A stretch of DNA of 41,661 nt from Sporosarcina sp. (GTDB lineage Bacteria; Bacillota; Bacilli; Bacillales_A; Planococcaceae). Below, piece after piece: positions 32,708-40,896 of the stretch; the first letter of the stretch is position 1; every line of letters starts with the position of its first letter. The DNA is taken from positions 1 through 41,661 of the forward strand of contig JARIDO010000051.1 of NCBI GenBank assembly GCA_029263895.1. Direction: 5' to 3'. Below the pieces are notes generated by a model. That model was not told the DNA's origin, searched no databases, and saw nothing but the letters and a program-made list of their open reading frames with translations. The translations under genes and the position numbers were made by a program.

Positions 32708-34613
32708 TGTGATTCGTAACAGACGAATTTACGCAGCTTTTCTAATGGCAAGTGTTTTTTCAGTCATGGTTTTTTTTCTGTATTCGATGCTACTATTTCA
32801 TCCATCTATTGAAGATCGTTTCATTCAAGAGATTGCGAATAAGGGGATGCTAATAGCCGAAGTAGTGCTATTCTTTTTCACTGTCTTTTTTCTTTTTTAT
32901 TCTATGAGAGCTTTTCTTCAAGCAAGGTCTAAAGAGTTTGGTATCCTTTTACATTTAGGGATGGCGAAGAGCCAATTGCGTAAACTTGTGTTTTTAGAAA
33001 CAATGATAATTGGAATCATCTCCATCGTAGCAGGAACTTTCTTGGGTTATATGTTTTCTAAATTTTTCTTCATGATTGTTAGAGAAATTGTGCTATTGCC
33101 TGCATTGCCACTTTATATTTCATGGCAGCCGTTCGCCTTAACGATTGGTGCTTTTGTAGGCTTGTTTTTTGTGATATCTAGTTTTGCATTTAAATTTATT
33201 CAAACAGATAAGGTGTCAGAGCTGATTCAACGTGACGGCGCTATTGAAGAAGGGTATACCTTTTCTTCAGGGCGTGGTTATATTGGTTTGCTTTTTTTAG
33301 GATTATCTTATGCGATGGCAATTTCGACTACAAACAAAATTGTAATAGGGTTATTGTTCCTATTACCTCCTCTTGCAACAATTGGAACATATTATTTCTT
33401 CACGGATTCATTGCCACTTTTGTTACATAAGTTTGAAAGAAATAAACGATTTTATTGGCGAGATTTCTGGATGTTATCGATATCAGAAGGAATTGTACGT
33501 CTGAGAGAAAATGCACGAATGTTCTTTATTGTGACGATTGTTTCTACGGTTGCTTTTATGTCGGTTGGTATTTTAGCATCTTTAACATCGTTTGCTTCTC
33601 AATATCGGGAAATGCATCCGCTTGGACTTGTCTATCAGAGTAAAATGGATAATGAGCTGGAGGGGCGTCATGTTGAACAATTAGAACATGAATTAGCGTT
33701 GAAAAAGCTTGATTATACACTCGTTAAATTTCAAGTTTTAGAGCAAACGTCCTCTTTTACAGAACGTAAAGTATCGATTATCAAACTTTCAGATGTAAAT
33801 GACTTGGCACAGTCTTTTGGCTATGCTGAAGTTGAGTTGATGGAAGGAGATGCTTTGTTTTTACCACCAACTGTATCTTCTTATGAAAAACTAAATACTG
33901 ATGCTGTAAATACAGTGTTGGAGGAGAGCGGTTTAGCTATTAAAATAGATGGTGCATACAGTCATCGGTTGTTTGCGAATCATGCAATGGGTGCGAATGC
34001 AATTGTATTAAATGATTTGGATTATGATATTGTTTTGGAAAAAGTGATGCAAACGCAACGGTCAGTCATTAATTATTATGCGTTTAATGTTCTTGACTGG
34101 CAGGAAACTAAGGATATCGGTGTCTCAATTGAGGCTGGAATTTCTGAATCTTATCTAGATGGAACGAATTTGCAATTACGGTATGCTTTCGATAATCCGG
34201 GGTTGCGGTATGCCTCGTTTCGGACGACCTTTTCCTTACTGTTATTTGTAGGACTCTTACTTGCTGGTGTTTTCTTTTTAGCCTCAGGTAGTTTCATATA
34301 TTTCAGACTTTATACAACGCTAGATCGGGATCGCAAACAGTTTGAAGTACTTAGACGTATGGGAATCACTGATAGTGAATTTAAGAAGATTGTCAATCGA
34401 CAATTGATCCCTCAATTTTTTTTCCCTTGGGGAGTCGCACTTTTGCATAGTTCGTTTGCTTTTTTATCACTACAAGTCATCTGGGATGCTCTTGCGGATA
34501 TATCAATCGTGAAAGAGCTTTTGATGGTGATTGTCGGGTTTACAATTCTGCAGATTTTATACTTCTATTTAATTAGATGGCGTTATCTTGCTCATATTAA
34601 AGCATTGGATTAG
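32679..34613 (+). CDS. ABC transporter permease (BceB-like, FtsX domain)
   Basis: A 644-residue permease with about ten membrane helices and a large extracytoplasmic domain (about 315-520) between helices 7 and 8, the arrangement of BceB transporters. FGILLHLGMAKSQLRKLVFLE near residue 90 and FEVLRRMGITDSEFKKIVNRQ near 565 are the coupling helices. The extracellular domain determines which peptide antibiotic is recognised and cannot be read here. RBS GGAGGAGG lies within the ATPase gene; the overlap is 29 bases. It serves as sensor for the kinase and as a resistance pump. Confidence 0.93.
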   Translation: MTFRQFAYRNVIRNRRIYAAFLMASVFSVMVFFLYSMLLFHPSIEDRFIQEIANKGMLIAEVVLFFFTVFFLFYSMRAFLQARSKEFGILLHLGMAKSQLRKLVFLETMIIGIISIVAGTFLGYMFSKFFFMIVREIVLLPALPLYISWQPFALTIGAFVGLFFVISSFAFKFIQTDKVSELIQRDGAIEEGYTFSSGRGYIGLLFLGLSYAMAISTTNKIVIGLLFLLPPLATIGTYYFFTDSLPLLLHKFERNKRFYWRDFWMLSISEGIVRLRENARMFFIVTIVSTVAFMSVGILASLTSFASQYREMHPLGLVYQSKMDNELEGRHVEQLEHELALKKLDYTLVKFQVLEQTSSFTERKVSIIKLSDVNDLAQSFGYAEVELMEGDALFLPPTVSSYEKLNTDAVNTVLEESGLAIKIDGAYSHRLFANHAMGANAIVLNDLDYDIVLEKVMQTQRSVINYYAFNVLDWQETKDIGVSIEAGISESYLDGTNLQLRYAFDNPGLRYASFRTTFSLLLFVGLLLAGVFFLASGSFIYFRLYTTLDRDRKQFEVLRRMGITDSEFKKIVNRQLIPQFFFPWGVALLHSSFAFLSLQVIWDALADISIVKELLMVIVGFTILQILYFYLIRWRYLAHIKALD

Positions 34614-34628
34614 TGCCAATGCTTTTTC
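34599..34628 (+). terminator. Terminator of the bceRSAB-like operon
   Basis: AAAGCATTGG pairs with CCAATGCTTT across seven bases and is followed by T. The permease stop codon is in the loop region. Confidence 0.8.
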
Positions 34629-34699
34629 TATATGAATAAATCAATTTTTGCTGTATTAATTAATGAAAAATAGATAGAAGAGGCAATTGTCTACCTATC

Positions 34700-34728
34700 T
34701 TGTATTTTCTGAACTTTTCTTATATAAT
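34700..34728 (+). promoter_or_regulatory. Promoter of lcfB
   Basis: TTGTAT (34700-34705), a 17-base spacer and a perfect TATAAT (34723-34728). Confidence 0.75.
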
Positions 34729-34742
34729 GATTTGGTAGCTTT

Positions 34743-34758
34743 ATGAATCAACATTCAT
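34743..34758. promoter_or_regulatory. Operator-like palindrome ATGAAT-N4-ATTCAT downstream of the lcfB promoter
   Basis: ATGAAT, CAAC, ATTCAT begin 15 bases after the -10, so the site lies at about +8. It is the same dyad and spacing as at 8351-8366 before the SCP2 gene. It does not match the Bacillus subtilis FadR consensus as I recall it, whose half-sites are spaced differently. Confidence 0.6.
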
Positions 34759-34782
34759 TTAATGGGAAAAGGGGATGTAACA

Positions 34783-36336
34783 ATGAATTTAGTTTCACGC
34801 GTTCACGAAACTGCGGTTAATCAACCGGGTAAAGTAGCATATCACTTCATGGGGAAAGATACATCATATGCTGAATTTGACCAGACTGTTTCAATGTTTG
34901 CCACTGCTTTACAAGATCTTGGGGTAGGGAAAGGAGATCATGTAGCGTTTTTACTTGGCAATACACCACACTTTTTAATCTCCCTATATGCGACGATGCG
35001 TATTGGTGCGACAGCAATACCTGTTAATCCGATTTACACGCCAGATGAGATTTCATATATTATACATAACAGTGATGCCAAGGCGGTTATTGCGCTAGAC
35101 TTGCTGTTGCCACTTGTAGAAAAAGCTGCTGGAGCCTTTCCAACAGTTGAGCATTATATTATTTGTGAAACAGTTCCAGACACTGCTGAAAAAATTGCAG
35201 CTTTACCGGATGCGGTTAAATCTAAAATTCGTCCGTTCTCTCAGCTGATTGCTACGGGAAGACCGGATTTGGCACCTGTAAATGTGGACGGAAATGAAAC
35301 CGCTATCATTCTTTATACTTCGGGTACTACTGGACGACCAAAGGGTGCAATGCTTACGCATACGAATTTGTATTCAAATGCAAGAGATGTTGCTGAATAC
35401 TTGAATTTTACTGAAGAAGATCGCATCATTGCGACTTTACCGGTATTTCATGTATTTGCGTTAACGGTTGTTGTTAATGCGCCTCTCTTAACAGGGGCTT
35501 CTATTTTACTAATGCCGAAGTTTAGTCCTAGCGATATTTTTTCCATTGCAAAAGAGAAGGGAGCTACAGTGTTTGCTGGCGTTCCTACGATGTACAACTT
35601 CCTTTATCAGCTCCCTAACAGCGATCCAAATGACTTTGCAACTCTGCGTTTAGCCATTTCAGGTGGCTCATCATTACCGGTTGCGTTACTACACAATTTC
35701 GAAGAAAAATTTAAAGTAAGGATTTCTGAAGGGTATGGTTTGTCCGAAGCATCCCCAGTAACTTGTTTTAATCCATTAGATCGAGATCGGATTCCAGGTT
35801 CTATCGGCACGAATATCGTTAATGTTGAAAACAAAATTGTTGACGAGTTTGGTGAACAGGTACCAGATGGTGAAGTTGGTGAATTGATTGTCCGTGGACC
35901 AAATGTTATGAAAGGCTATTACAAGATGCCGGAAGAAACAGAAGCGACAATTCGTGACGGTTGGTTATATACAGGTGACATGGCAAAACGAGATGACAAC
36001 GGTTATTTCTATATCGTAGATCGTAAGAAGGATCTTGCAATTGTTGGTGGCTATAATGTGTACCCACGTGAGGTAGAAGAAGTATTGTTTGCTCATCAAG
36101 ATATTGTAGAAGCGGCAGTTATTGGTATACCTGATCCTGACTTTGGCGAATCGATTTTAGCGTTTGTTGTTTTAAAAGAAGGTTCAACTGTTGATGCTGA
36201 AAATCTTGAGCGATACTGTACAGAACGTCTAGCCAAATATAAAGTACCAAAACGTTTTGAGTTTTTATCTGAACTACCTAAGAATACGACAGGGAAAATT
36301 TTACGTCGTTCTTTGAAAGAACATGTCTCGATATAA
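34783..36336 (+). CDS. lcfB: Long-chain acyl-CoA synthetase LcfB
   Basis: A 517-residue ATP-dependent fatty acid:CoA ligase of the adenylate-forming family. The AMP-binding P-loop is ILYTSGTTGRPKGAMLTH. GYGLSEASPVTCFNP, WLYTGDMAKRDDNGYFYIVDRKKD and the C-terminal PKNTTGKILRRSL with the catalytic Lys are present. It activates fatty acids for beta-oxidation or lipid use. ATG at 34783 follows AAAGGGGATG; an in-frame ATG seven codons earlier overlaps the leader and has no site. The closest match I recall is YhfL/LcfB of Bacillus subtilis, also near hem and lplJ genes. Confidence 0.93.
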   Translation: MNLVSRVHETAVNQPGKVAYHFMGKDTSYAEFDQTVSMFATALQDLGVGKGDHVAFLLGNTPHFLISLYATMRIGATAIPVNPIYTPDEISYIIHNSDAKAVIALDLLLPLVEKAAGAFPTVEHYIICETVPDTAEKIAALPDAVKSKIRPFSQLIATGRPDLAPVNVDGNETAIILYTSGTTGRPKGAMLTHTNLYSNARDVAEYLNFTEEDRIIATLPVFHVFALTVVVNAPLLTGASILLMPKFSPSDIFSIAKEKGATVFAGVPTMYNFLYQLPNSDPNDFATLRLAISGGSSLPVALLHNFEEKFKVRISEGYGLSEASPVTCFNPLDRDRIPGSIGTNIVNVENKIVDEFGEQVPDGEVGELIVRGPNVMKGYYKMPEETEATIRDGWLYTGDMAKRDDNGYFYIVDRKKDLAIVGGYNVYPREVEEVLFAHQDIVEAAVIGIPDPDFGESILAFVVLKEGSTVDAENLERYCTERLAKYKVPKRFEFLSELPKNTTGKILRRSLKEHVSI

Positions 36337-36346
36337 ATTAGTGAAA

Positions 36347-36377
36347 GAAAGCCTCCTATAAATGGAGGCTTTTTCTA
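36347..36377 (+). terminator. Terminator of lcfB
   Basis: AAAGCCTCC-TATAAAT-GGAGGCTTT followed by T. Confidence 0.88.
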
Positions 36378-36429
36378 TAGGCGGAAGGGGCTTTACGTTA
36401 AATAAGGAAACACATTTACCATTTTACTA

Positions 36430-36645
36430 CTAACTATCATTCTCATTCTCATTCTTCAAATCTTGTATGCGAATGAAAGGATTTTGGCGAGTTCTTCTCA
36501 TTTCTCGGTTGATAAGAAAAGGGGGACCATTTCTTCGATTTCGATTCAACGCGTTGCGAGGGTCTTGGGATAGGATGTTCTCCAAATCTGCATCTTTCGC
36601 ATGTTGCATGGCTTTTTGGATTTCATCCTCAAAAAATAGTGACAT
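36430..36645 (-). CDS. Hypothetical small basic protein
   Basis: I do not recognise this 71-residue protein. An acidic N-terminal helix (MSLFFEDEIQKAMQHAKDAD) precedes an Asn/Arg-rich middle (NALNRNRRNG) and a polar end (KNENENDS). There is no membrane segment or cysteine. AAAGGAGG is directly followed by ATG at 36651; ATG at 36645 has the better six-base spacing and is preferred. It is convergent with lcfB and divergent from the S9 peptidase. Confidence 0.65.
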   Translation of the reverse strand: MSLFFEDEIQKAMQHAKDADLENILSQDPRNALNRNRRNGPPFLINREMRRTRQNPFIRIQDLKNENENDS

Positions 36646-36792
36646 GTCCATCCTCCTTTCAATCGTATTCAGAGAATGACAAGCACTCTCTCTCTTTAAT
36701 GTACGTCTTTATGGAAAGGGCACTACGGACATACGCATACGAAAGGTAAATAGTATACTTGGAAATAAAGGAGAACTACACCAAGTGTTGAA

Positions 36793-36843
36793 ATGAGTAA
36801 TAATGAAATGACTAGATTGTTTACAGAAGGAGGAGAAGAGTAG
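36793..36843 (+). CDS. Possible 16-residue leader ORF of the S9 peptidase gene
   Basis: MSNNEMTRLFTEGGEE ends in TAG, whose last G is the first base of the peptidase GTG start, a one-base overlap (TAGTG). The codons for EGGEE also serve as the peptidase ribosome site. AAAGGAG lies about 18 bases before its ATG, too far for strong initiation. It may be a coupling leader or chance. Confidence 0.3.
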   Translation: MSNNEMTRLFTEGGEE

Positions 36844-38819
36844 TGGGAAAGAATCGCGTAAGTGCAAATGATTTGTTCACGTTACAATCGGTAGCGAATC
36901 CAAAACTTTCACACGATGGCAAAAGAGCCATTTTCGTAAAGACATATATTGATGAAAAGGAAAATAAATATGTTTCAAATCTATTCCATGTAGATTTAAC
37001 AACGAATGATGTTAAGCAATGGACGTATGGGGATGCTAACGTATCAGCACCGCAATGGTCTGCAGACGGAAGGTATATTGCATACTTAACGGATTATGAA
37101 AAGAAGAGTCAAGTGTTCATCTTATCAACTAGTGGTGGTGAGGCAAGACGACTGACCGCTTTTGAAGAAGGCGTCACTAGCTTTTTATGGTCGCCTTGTG
37201 GAACTAAAATATGGGTAACGGCAGCTGTACAGAAAGGCAAAAAGTTTACAGATAAGAAAGAAGATATTGAGAAAACTAAACCTAAGCCGTACCGTGTAAC
37301 TGAGATGAAATATAAACTGGATGGAGTGGGACTTGTTCCGCAAGATAGTTATCAACATATTGGTTATGTCTTAATTGAATCTGGAGAAGTCATCCAGTTT
37401 ACAGAAGGCGATCACCAATATTCACTACAGTCGATTTCTCATGATGCGAAAAAATTAGTGATAAGTGTCAATCGTAATAAAAATCAGGACTTTGATTTTT
37501 CAAATCTTTTAATTGTTGTAGATGTTGAGACTAAAGCTGAAACGATTTTAGTTGAAGAAGATGGTTATTATGGCGAAGCTGCGTTTTCGTTCGATGATCG
37601 GTATATAGCTTATGTCGGTGCGAATCGCGAATATGAGAATGCCACGCATGCCAATGTCTATGTTTATGATAGTGAAGATGGACTTCACATGAATTTGACG
37701 GGTAGTTTGGATGCTCCTGTCGGCGATGCAGCTGTGGCGGACCACCAGCAAGGTGAGAATGCACCTGGTGTTGTATGGACGGAGTTCAATCAGTTGTATT
37801 TTCAGTTGTCGTCAATGGGAGATGTTCGTCTATATTTTGCGACACTTGAAGGTGAACTTTACCCTGCCACACCAGAAAATGAGCATGTCTACGATTATGA
37901 TATCTCTGCTGATGGGACCTACGCCTTATTAGCTGTGAGTACTGCCATTCAACCAGGGGAACTTTATAAGCAAGAAATTGCAACAGGTAAAAGGGTAGCA
38001 CTAACCTCATTTAACAAATCATATGTAGAGAAAGTCGAATTGGTTGAGCCGCAAGCGATTACGTATATAAGTGTTTTAGATGTTGATGTTCATGGTTGGT
38101 TAATGAAACCGGCGGGGTATATTGAGGGTGAAAAATATCCGTTGATTTTAGAAATCCACGGTGGCCCTCATGTGATGTTTGCAAATACATTCTTTCATGA
38201 GTTTCAATTGCTAGCAGCGCAAGGGTATGGCGTCCTATATGTGAATCCGCGTGGCAGTCATGGTTATGACCAACAGTTTGTGAATGCTGTTCGTGGTGAC
38301 TATGGAGGTGGCGATTATAAAGATATAATGAAAGGGATAGAAACAGTACTAAAAGAAAATGATTGGATTGATAACAATCGTTTAGGTGTAACAGGAGGTA
38401 GCTACGGCGGTTTTATGACGAATTGGATTGTTGGGCATACCGATCAATTTAAAGTGGCGGTGACTCAGCGTTCGATTTCAAATTGGATCAGCTTTTTCGG
38501 GGTATCAGATATTGGCTACTACTTGTCAGATTGGCAGATTGAAGCGGATATGTTGAATGTTGAAAAGTTGTGGGAACATTCACCACTAAAATATGTATCT
38601 GATATAAACACACCGCTTTTAATCTTACATTCGGAAAGTGATTTCCGTTGTCCGATAGAGCAAGCGGAGCAATTGTATATCTCATTAAAGAGCATTGGGA
38701 AAGTAACAGAGTTTGTTCGATTTCCTGCCGCAGATCATAATCTTTCAAGAAGCGGGACACCGAATCTACGCATTGAAAGATTAAATGAAATTTTAGATTG
38801 GTTTAAGAAGTATTTGTAA
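36843..38819 (+). CDS. S9 family peptidase (prolyl oligopeptidase/acylaminoacyl peptidase type, YuxL-like)
   Basis: 658 residues. An N-terminal beta-propeller (about 1-400; repeated motifs such as PQWSADGRYIAYLTD and FSFDDRYIAYVGANREY) gates a C-terminal alpha/beta-hydrolase. The catalytic triad is Ser520 in TGGSYGGFM, Asp600 in HSESDFRCP and His632 in AADHNLSR. The oxyanion region HGGPHVMF is also present. It cleaves short peptides in the cytoplasm; the substrate is not known. GTG start follows AAGGAGGAGAAG. No signal peptide. It ends at a large perfect palindrome. Confidence 0.93.
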   Translation: MGKNRVSANDLFTLQSVANPKLSHDGKRAIFVKTYIDEKENKYVSNLFHVDLTTNDVKQWTYGDANVSAPQWSADGRYIAYLTDYEKKSQVFILSTSGGEARRLTAFEEGVTSFLWSPCGTKIWVTAAVQKGKKFTDKKEDIEKTKPKPYRVTEMKYKLDGVGLVPQDSYQHIGYVLIESGEVIQFTEGDHQYSLQSISHDAKKLVISVNRNKNQDFDFSNLLIVVDVETKAETILVEEDGYYGEAAFSFDDRYIAYVGANREYENATHANVYVYDSEDGLHMNLTGSLDAPVGDAAVADHQQGENAPGVVWTEFNQLYFQLSSMGDVRLYFATLEGELYPATPENEHVYDYDISADGTYALLAVSTAIQPGELYKQEIATGKRVALTSFNKSYVEKVELVEPQAITYISVLDVDVHGWLMKPAGYIEGEKYPLILEIHGGPHVMFANTFFHEFQLLAAQGYGVLYVNPRGSHGYDQQFVNAVRGDYGGGDYKDIMKGIETVLKENDWIDNNRLGVTGGSYGGFMTNWIVGHTDQFKVAVTQRSISNWISFFGVSDIGYYLSDWQIEADMLNVEKLWEHSPLKYVSDINTPLLILHSESDFRCPIEQAEQLYISLKSIGKVTEFVRFPAADHNLSRSGTPNLRIERLNEILDWFKKYL

Positions 38820-38856
38820 AGTTAACTACATGAAATTATCTTGCGACAGTTTCAAA

Positions 38857-38900
38857 ATCAACAAAAATAGAGAGGGATATCCCTCTCTATTTTTGTTGAT
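38857..38900. terminator. 44-base perfect palindrome acting as a bidirectional terminator
   Basis: The sequence from 38857 to 38900 equals its own reverse complement, centred on GATATC. Its outer arms end in AAAAATAGAGAGG and CCTCTCTATTTTT, so either strand gives a GC-rich stem plus a T tract. It lies between the S9 peptidase and the minus-strand gene at 38922. Confidence 0.85.
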
Positions 38901-38921
38901 ACTTGAGATGCTAGCATTCGA

Positions 38922-39176
38922 TTAAGCTTCTTCGTTCAATAAACATTTACCTATATTCAATTTCTCGATGACTTTACACTCAATGGCTGCTACTTGACCA
39001 AGAACGTTGGCGATACTGTTGTCAACCGCTGCTAATCCATATGCATCTGTGTCCATACAAATCGCTTTTCGAACTTTTTCAGCTTCTGCACTTATTAAAT
39101 CAATAAGTGCCCATTCGGTTACTAATGCAGAAAATATAATCGCTTTGCCAAGACTATCTGAACCGCATTGTCCCAA
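38922..39176 (-). CDS. Hypothetical helical protein, start uncertain or N terminus frameshifted
   Basis: I do not recognise this family. From TTG at 39176 it gives 84 residues rich in Ala, Ile and Cys (LGKAIIFSALVTEWALIDLI, AEKVRKAICMDTDAYGLAAV, ANVLGQVAAIECKVIEKL). It has four cysteines and is predicted to be all helix. No ribosome site precedes that TTG. The open frame continues upstream (EVLLTNVEKSIALGQCGSDS) without a normal start. An ATG at about 39233 (MSTER) is in another frame and would join it after a one-base change, so a frame disruption near 39205-39225 is possible. Confidence 0.6.
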   Translation of the reverse strand: MGQCGSDSLGKAIIFSALVTEWALIDLISAEAEKVRKAICMDTDAYGLAAVDNSIANVLGQVAAIECKVIEKLNIGKCLLNEEA

Positions 39177-39238
39177 CGCAATCGACTTCTCTACATTTGT
39201 TAATAATACTTCACTGGTACCTCTCAGTGCTCATTAGT

Positions 39239-39252
39239 TGTTCGGCCGAACA
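39239..39252. promoter_or_regulatory. 14-base perfect palindrome between divergent genes
   Basis: TGTTCGGCCGAACA lies between the hypothetical gene (minus) and the ComFB-like gene (plus). It is operator-like. It is not a LexA box, since the half-sites point the other way. Confidence 0.4.
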
Positions 39253-39322
39253 TTCATAGTGTATGCAAAGCGCTACAAGGAAGTTGGACAAATACCCTTT
39301 ACTGAATAGTTTACTAACTATT

Positions 39323-39350
39323 TTGCAAGTGAAACAAAAAATGGTATACT
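39323..39350 (+). promoter_or_regulatory. Promoter of the ComFB-like gene
   Basis: TTGCAA (39323-39328), a 16-base spacer, and TATACT (39345-39350) preceded by TGG, an extended -10. The transcript would begin at about 39357. Confidence 0.6.
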
Positions 39351-39414
39351 AATGGTAAATGATGGAGAGGCAAGTGGCGTTGGTCATTCACCTCACCTAT
39401 TGGAGTGTGAAGGT

Positions 39415-39729
39415 ATGACTGTCTACAATGTAATGGAAGAAGTCGTCCACGATGTTTTGATGCAATACAAAAGCAAACTGCAGCTCGGTTGTAACTGTGA
39501 TAGATGTATGGATGATATTCAAGCGCTGGCACTCAATGGAATAGAGCCGCGGTATATTGTTAAAAAAGAGTATGGACCCTATGTAAGAGCGGCTCATGAA
39601 GCTGACCATCAGGGGGCTACCAATATACTTTCCACGGTGATTAAAGCTGCTTCAATCGTATCTGCTAGTCCACGGTGCGCTGAAAAAGTAGTGACAACAG
39701 ATGAGACTGCGGAAGGAACCCCAGTATAA
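39415..39729 (+). CDS. ComFB-family protein (late competence/cyclic dinucleotide receptor type)
   Basis: 104 residues. YNVMEEVVHDVLMQY, then CNCDRCMDDIQALALNGIEPRYIV and LSTVIKAASIVSASPRC are the ComFB pattern, with a Cys cluster likely to bind metal. ComFB of Bacillus sits in the comF operon; recent work, from memory, describes ComFB proteins as cyclic-di-GMP binders. Here it is alone, not beside comFA or comFC. ATG at 39415 follows GGAGTGTGAAGG. An in-frame ATG at 39352 falls at the predicted transcript start and cannot be used. The C-terminal tail (VTTDETAEGTPV) is extra. Confidence 0.8.
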   Translation: MTVYNVMEEVVHDVLMQYKSKLQLGCNCDRCMDDIQALALNGIEPRYIVKKEYGPYVRAAHEADHQGATNILSTVIKAASIVSASPRCAEKVVTTDETAEGTPV

Positions 39730-39762
39730 TTGAGTGTTTAGACAAGGAAAGAGGGTTCTTTG

Positions 39763-40050
39763 TCAAATAACGTTGGTGAAGAATTTTAGTCGACAATAAT
39801 TCACTTATATTAAGGCTGTTTAGAATGTCAGGAAACTGATTTTCTAAACAGTCTTTTTATATAGTGTGCTTATCCTGTTTCTTTCCGTTCCAGATGGCGC
39901 TTTCCGCACGCCCCACGGAACGCGTTCGCTTGAAACGGAAATCAGTAGGTTGCAGAATTCTTTAGATCAATATATATATTCATAAAAATAACGTTAGTGA
40001 ATTCCGATACTTTTCTCTTGTTTTTGAGAAGAGGACTTTCTTTCACTAAC
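39763..40050. repeat. Composite intergenic element, copy 2
   Basis: It has the same block order as 21294-21652. The left block is TCAAATAACG plus GAATTTTAGTCG (39763-39792). Then come a shortened unit with inverted ends TTTCCGTTCC (39882-39891) and AACGGAAATCAG (to 39945), GTTAGTGAATT (39993-40003), and a CTCTT/AAGAG hairpin. Here the hairpin is flanked by inverted repeats GTTAGTGAA (39993) and TTCACTAAC (40042-40050). A hairpin absent from copy 1 is inserted at 39814. No gene lies in 39730-40119. Confidence 0.7.
39814..39858 (+). terminator. Terminator of the ComFB-like gene
   Basis: GGCTGTTTAGAA (39814-39825) pairs with TTCTAAACAGTC (39842-39853) and is followed by T. Confidence 0.75.
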
Positions 40051-40068
40051 GATATAAATTATAGAACC

Positions 40069-40113
40069 GAAAAAAGGAAGGTGCCAAATTCAATTGGTAC
40101 TTTCCTTTTTTTA
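40069..40113 (-). terminator. Terminator of the enoyl-CoA hydratase gene
   Basis: AAAAAGGAAGGTGCCA (40071-40086) and TGGTACTTTCCTTTTT (40095-40110) form a 16-bp stem with two mismatches and T runs on both strands. Confidence 0.8.
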
Positions 40114-40119
40114 TTATTA

Positions 40120-40896
40120 TTACTTCCCTATAAAAACAGGTTTTCTTTTTTCTGAAAAAGCGTTTAAGGCTTCAATCCGATCCTTGGTAGGAATGGTGAT
40201 TTCATAAGCTTTGCGTTCAATCGCAAGGCCCGTCTGCAAATCCACGTTCATACCATGTTTAATTGCAAATTTCGCTTGCTGTAATGCAATTGGACCGTTA
40301 TCTAAAAGTGAATCTGTAAAAACAGTAGTTTCTTGAATAAGTGTCTCTGGTGTAGTGAGTTTCGTAATAACTCCGAATGCGATCGCTTCAGCAGCTGTTA
40401 ACTTCTTTGCGGTTAAAATCAGTTCAAGAGCTTTTGCTTCACCGATTAATCGAGGTAAACGTTGTGTTCCGCCAGCACCAGGAATTATACCTAACCCTGT
40501 TTCGGTTAATCCCATGAGTGCATTATCAGAGGCAATTCGGAAATCACATGCCAATGCTAATTCCATTCCGCCGCCGAATGAAAATCCGTTCATCATAGCG
40601 ATAGTTGGCTGAGGAAGGTTTTCAATGGCTGTAAAGACTTCACCGATTTTAAAAATATTTCGTTTCACTTGTAAATCAGTTAATGTCTTTCTTTCTTTTA
40701 AATCTGCACCAACACTAAATGCTCGATCCCCTGCGCCGGTGAAAATGACAACTCGTATATTAGGATTAATGCGAATAGACTCTGTAACCTGTGATAGTTC
40801 AACAAGCATCTCATAATTAAATGCGTTTAGTGCTTCTGGTCGATCCAATGTTACGAAAGCAAGATGATTTTTTTGTTCGAAACGAATGGCTTCCAT
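40120..40896 (-). CDS. Enoyl-CoA hydratase/isomerase (crotonase family)
   Basis: 258 residues. It adds water to 2-enoyl-CoA or a related acyl-CoA. The oxyanion-hole segments AFSVGADLKER and NGFSFGGGMELALACDFRIA are present. The two catalytic glutamates of true hydratases appear at LTETGLGIIPGAGGTQRLPR and in KALELILTAKKLTAAEA. The sequence resembles both short-chain enoyl-CoA hydratases and methylglutaconyl-CoA hydratases, so the substrate is open. RBS AAAGGGG. It may work with LcfB, but it lacks the ATGAAT-N4-ATTCAT site. Confidence 0.92.
   Translation of the reverse strand: MEAIRFEQKNHLAFVTLDRPEALNAFNYEMLVELSQVTESIRINPNIRVVIFTGAGDRAFSVGADLKERKTLTDLQVKRNIFKIGEVFTAIENLPQPTIAMMNGFSFGGGMELALACDFRIASDNALMGLTETGLGIIPGAGGTQRLPRLIGEAKALELILTAKKLTAAEAIAFGVITKLTTPETLIQETTVFTDSLLDNGPIALQQAKFAIKHGMNVDLQTGLAIERKAYEITIPTKDRIEALNAFSEKRKPVFIGK

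Noticed and set aside
34743..34758. Canonical Bacillus subtilis FadR operator at lcfB
   Set aside because: Half-sites match in part, but the spacing is four bases and not that of the recalled FadR consensus. It is kept only as an operator-like palindrome.
39239..39252. Second LexA box
   Set aside because: The half-sites are in the order GTTCG...CGAAC, the reverse of the LexA arrangement.
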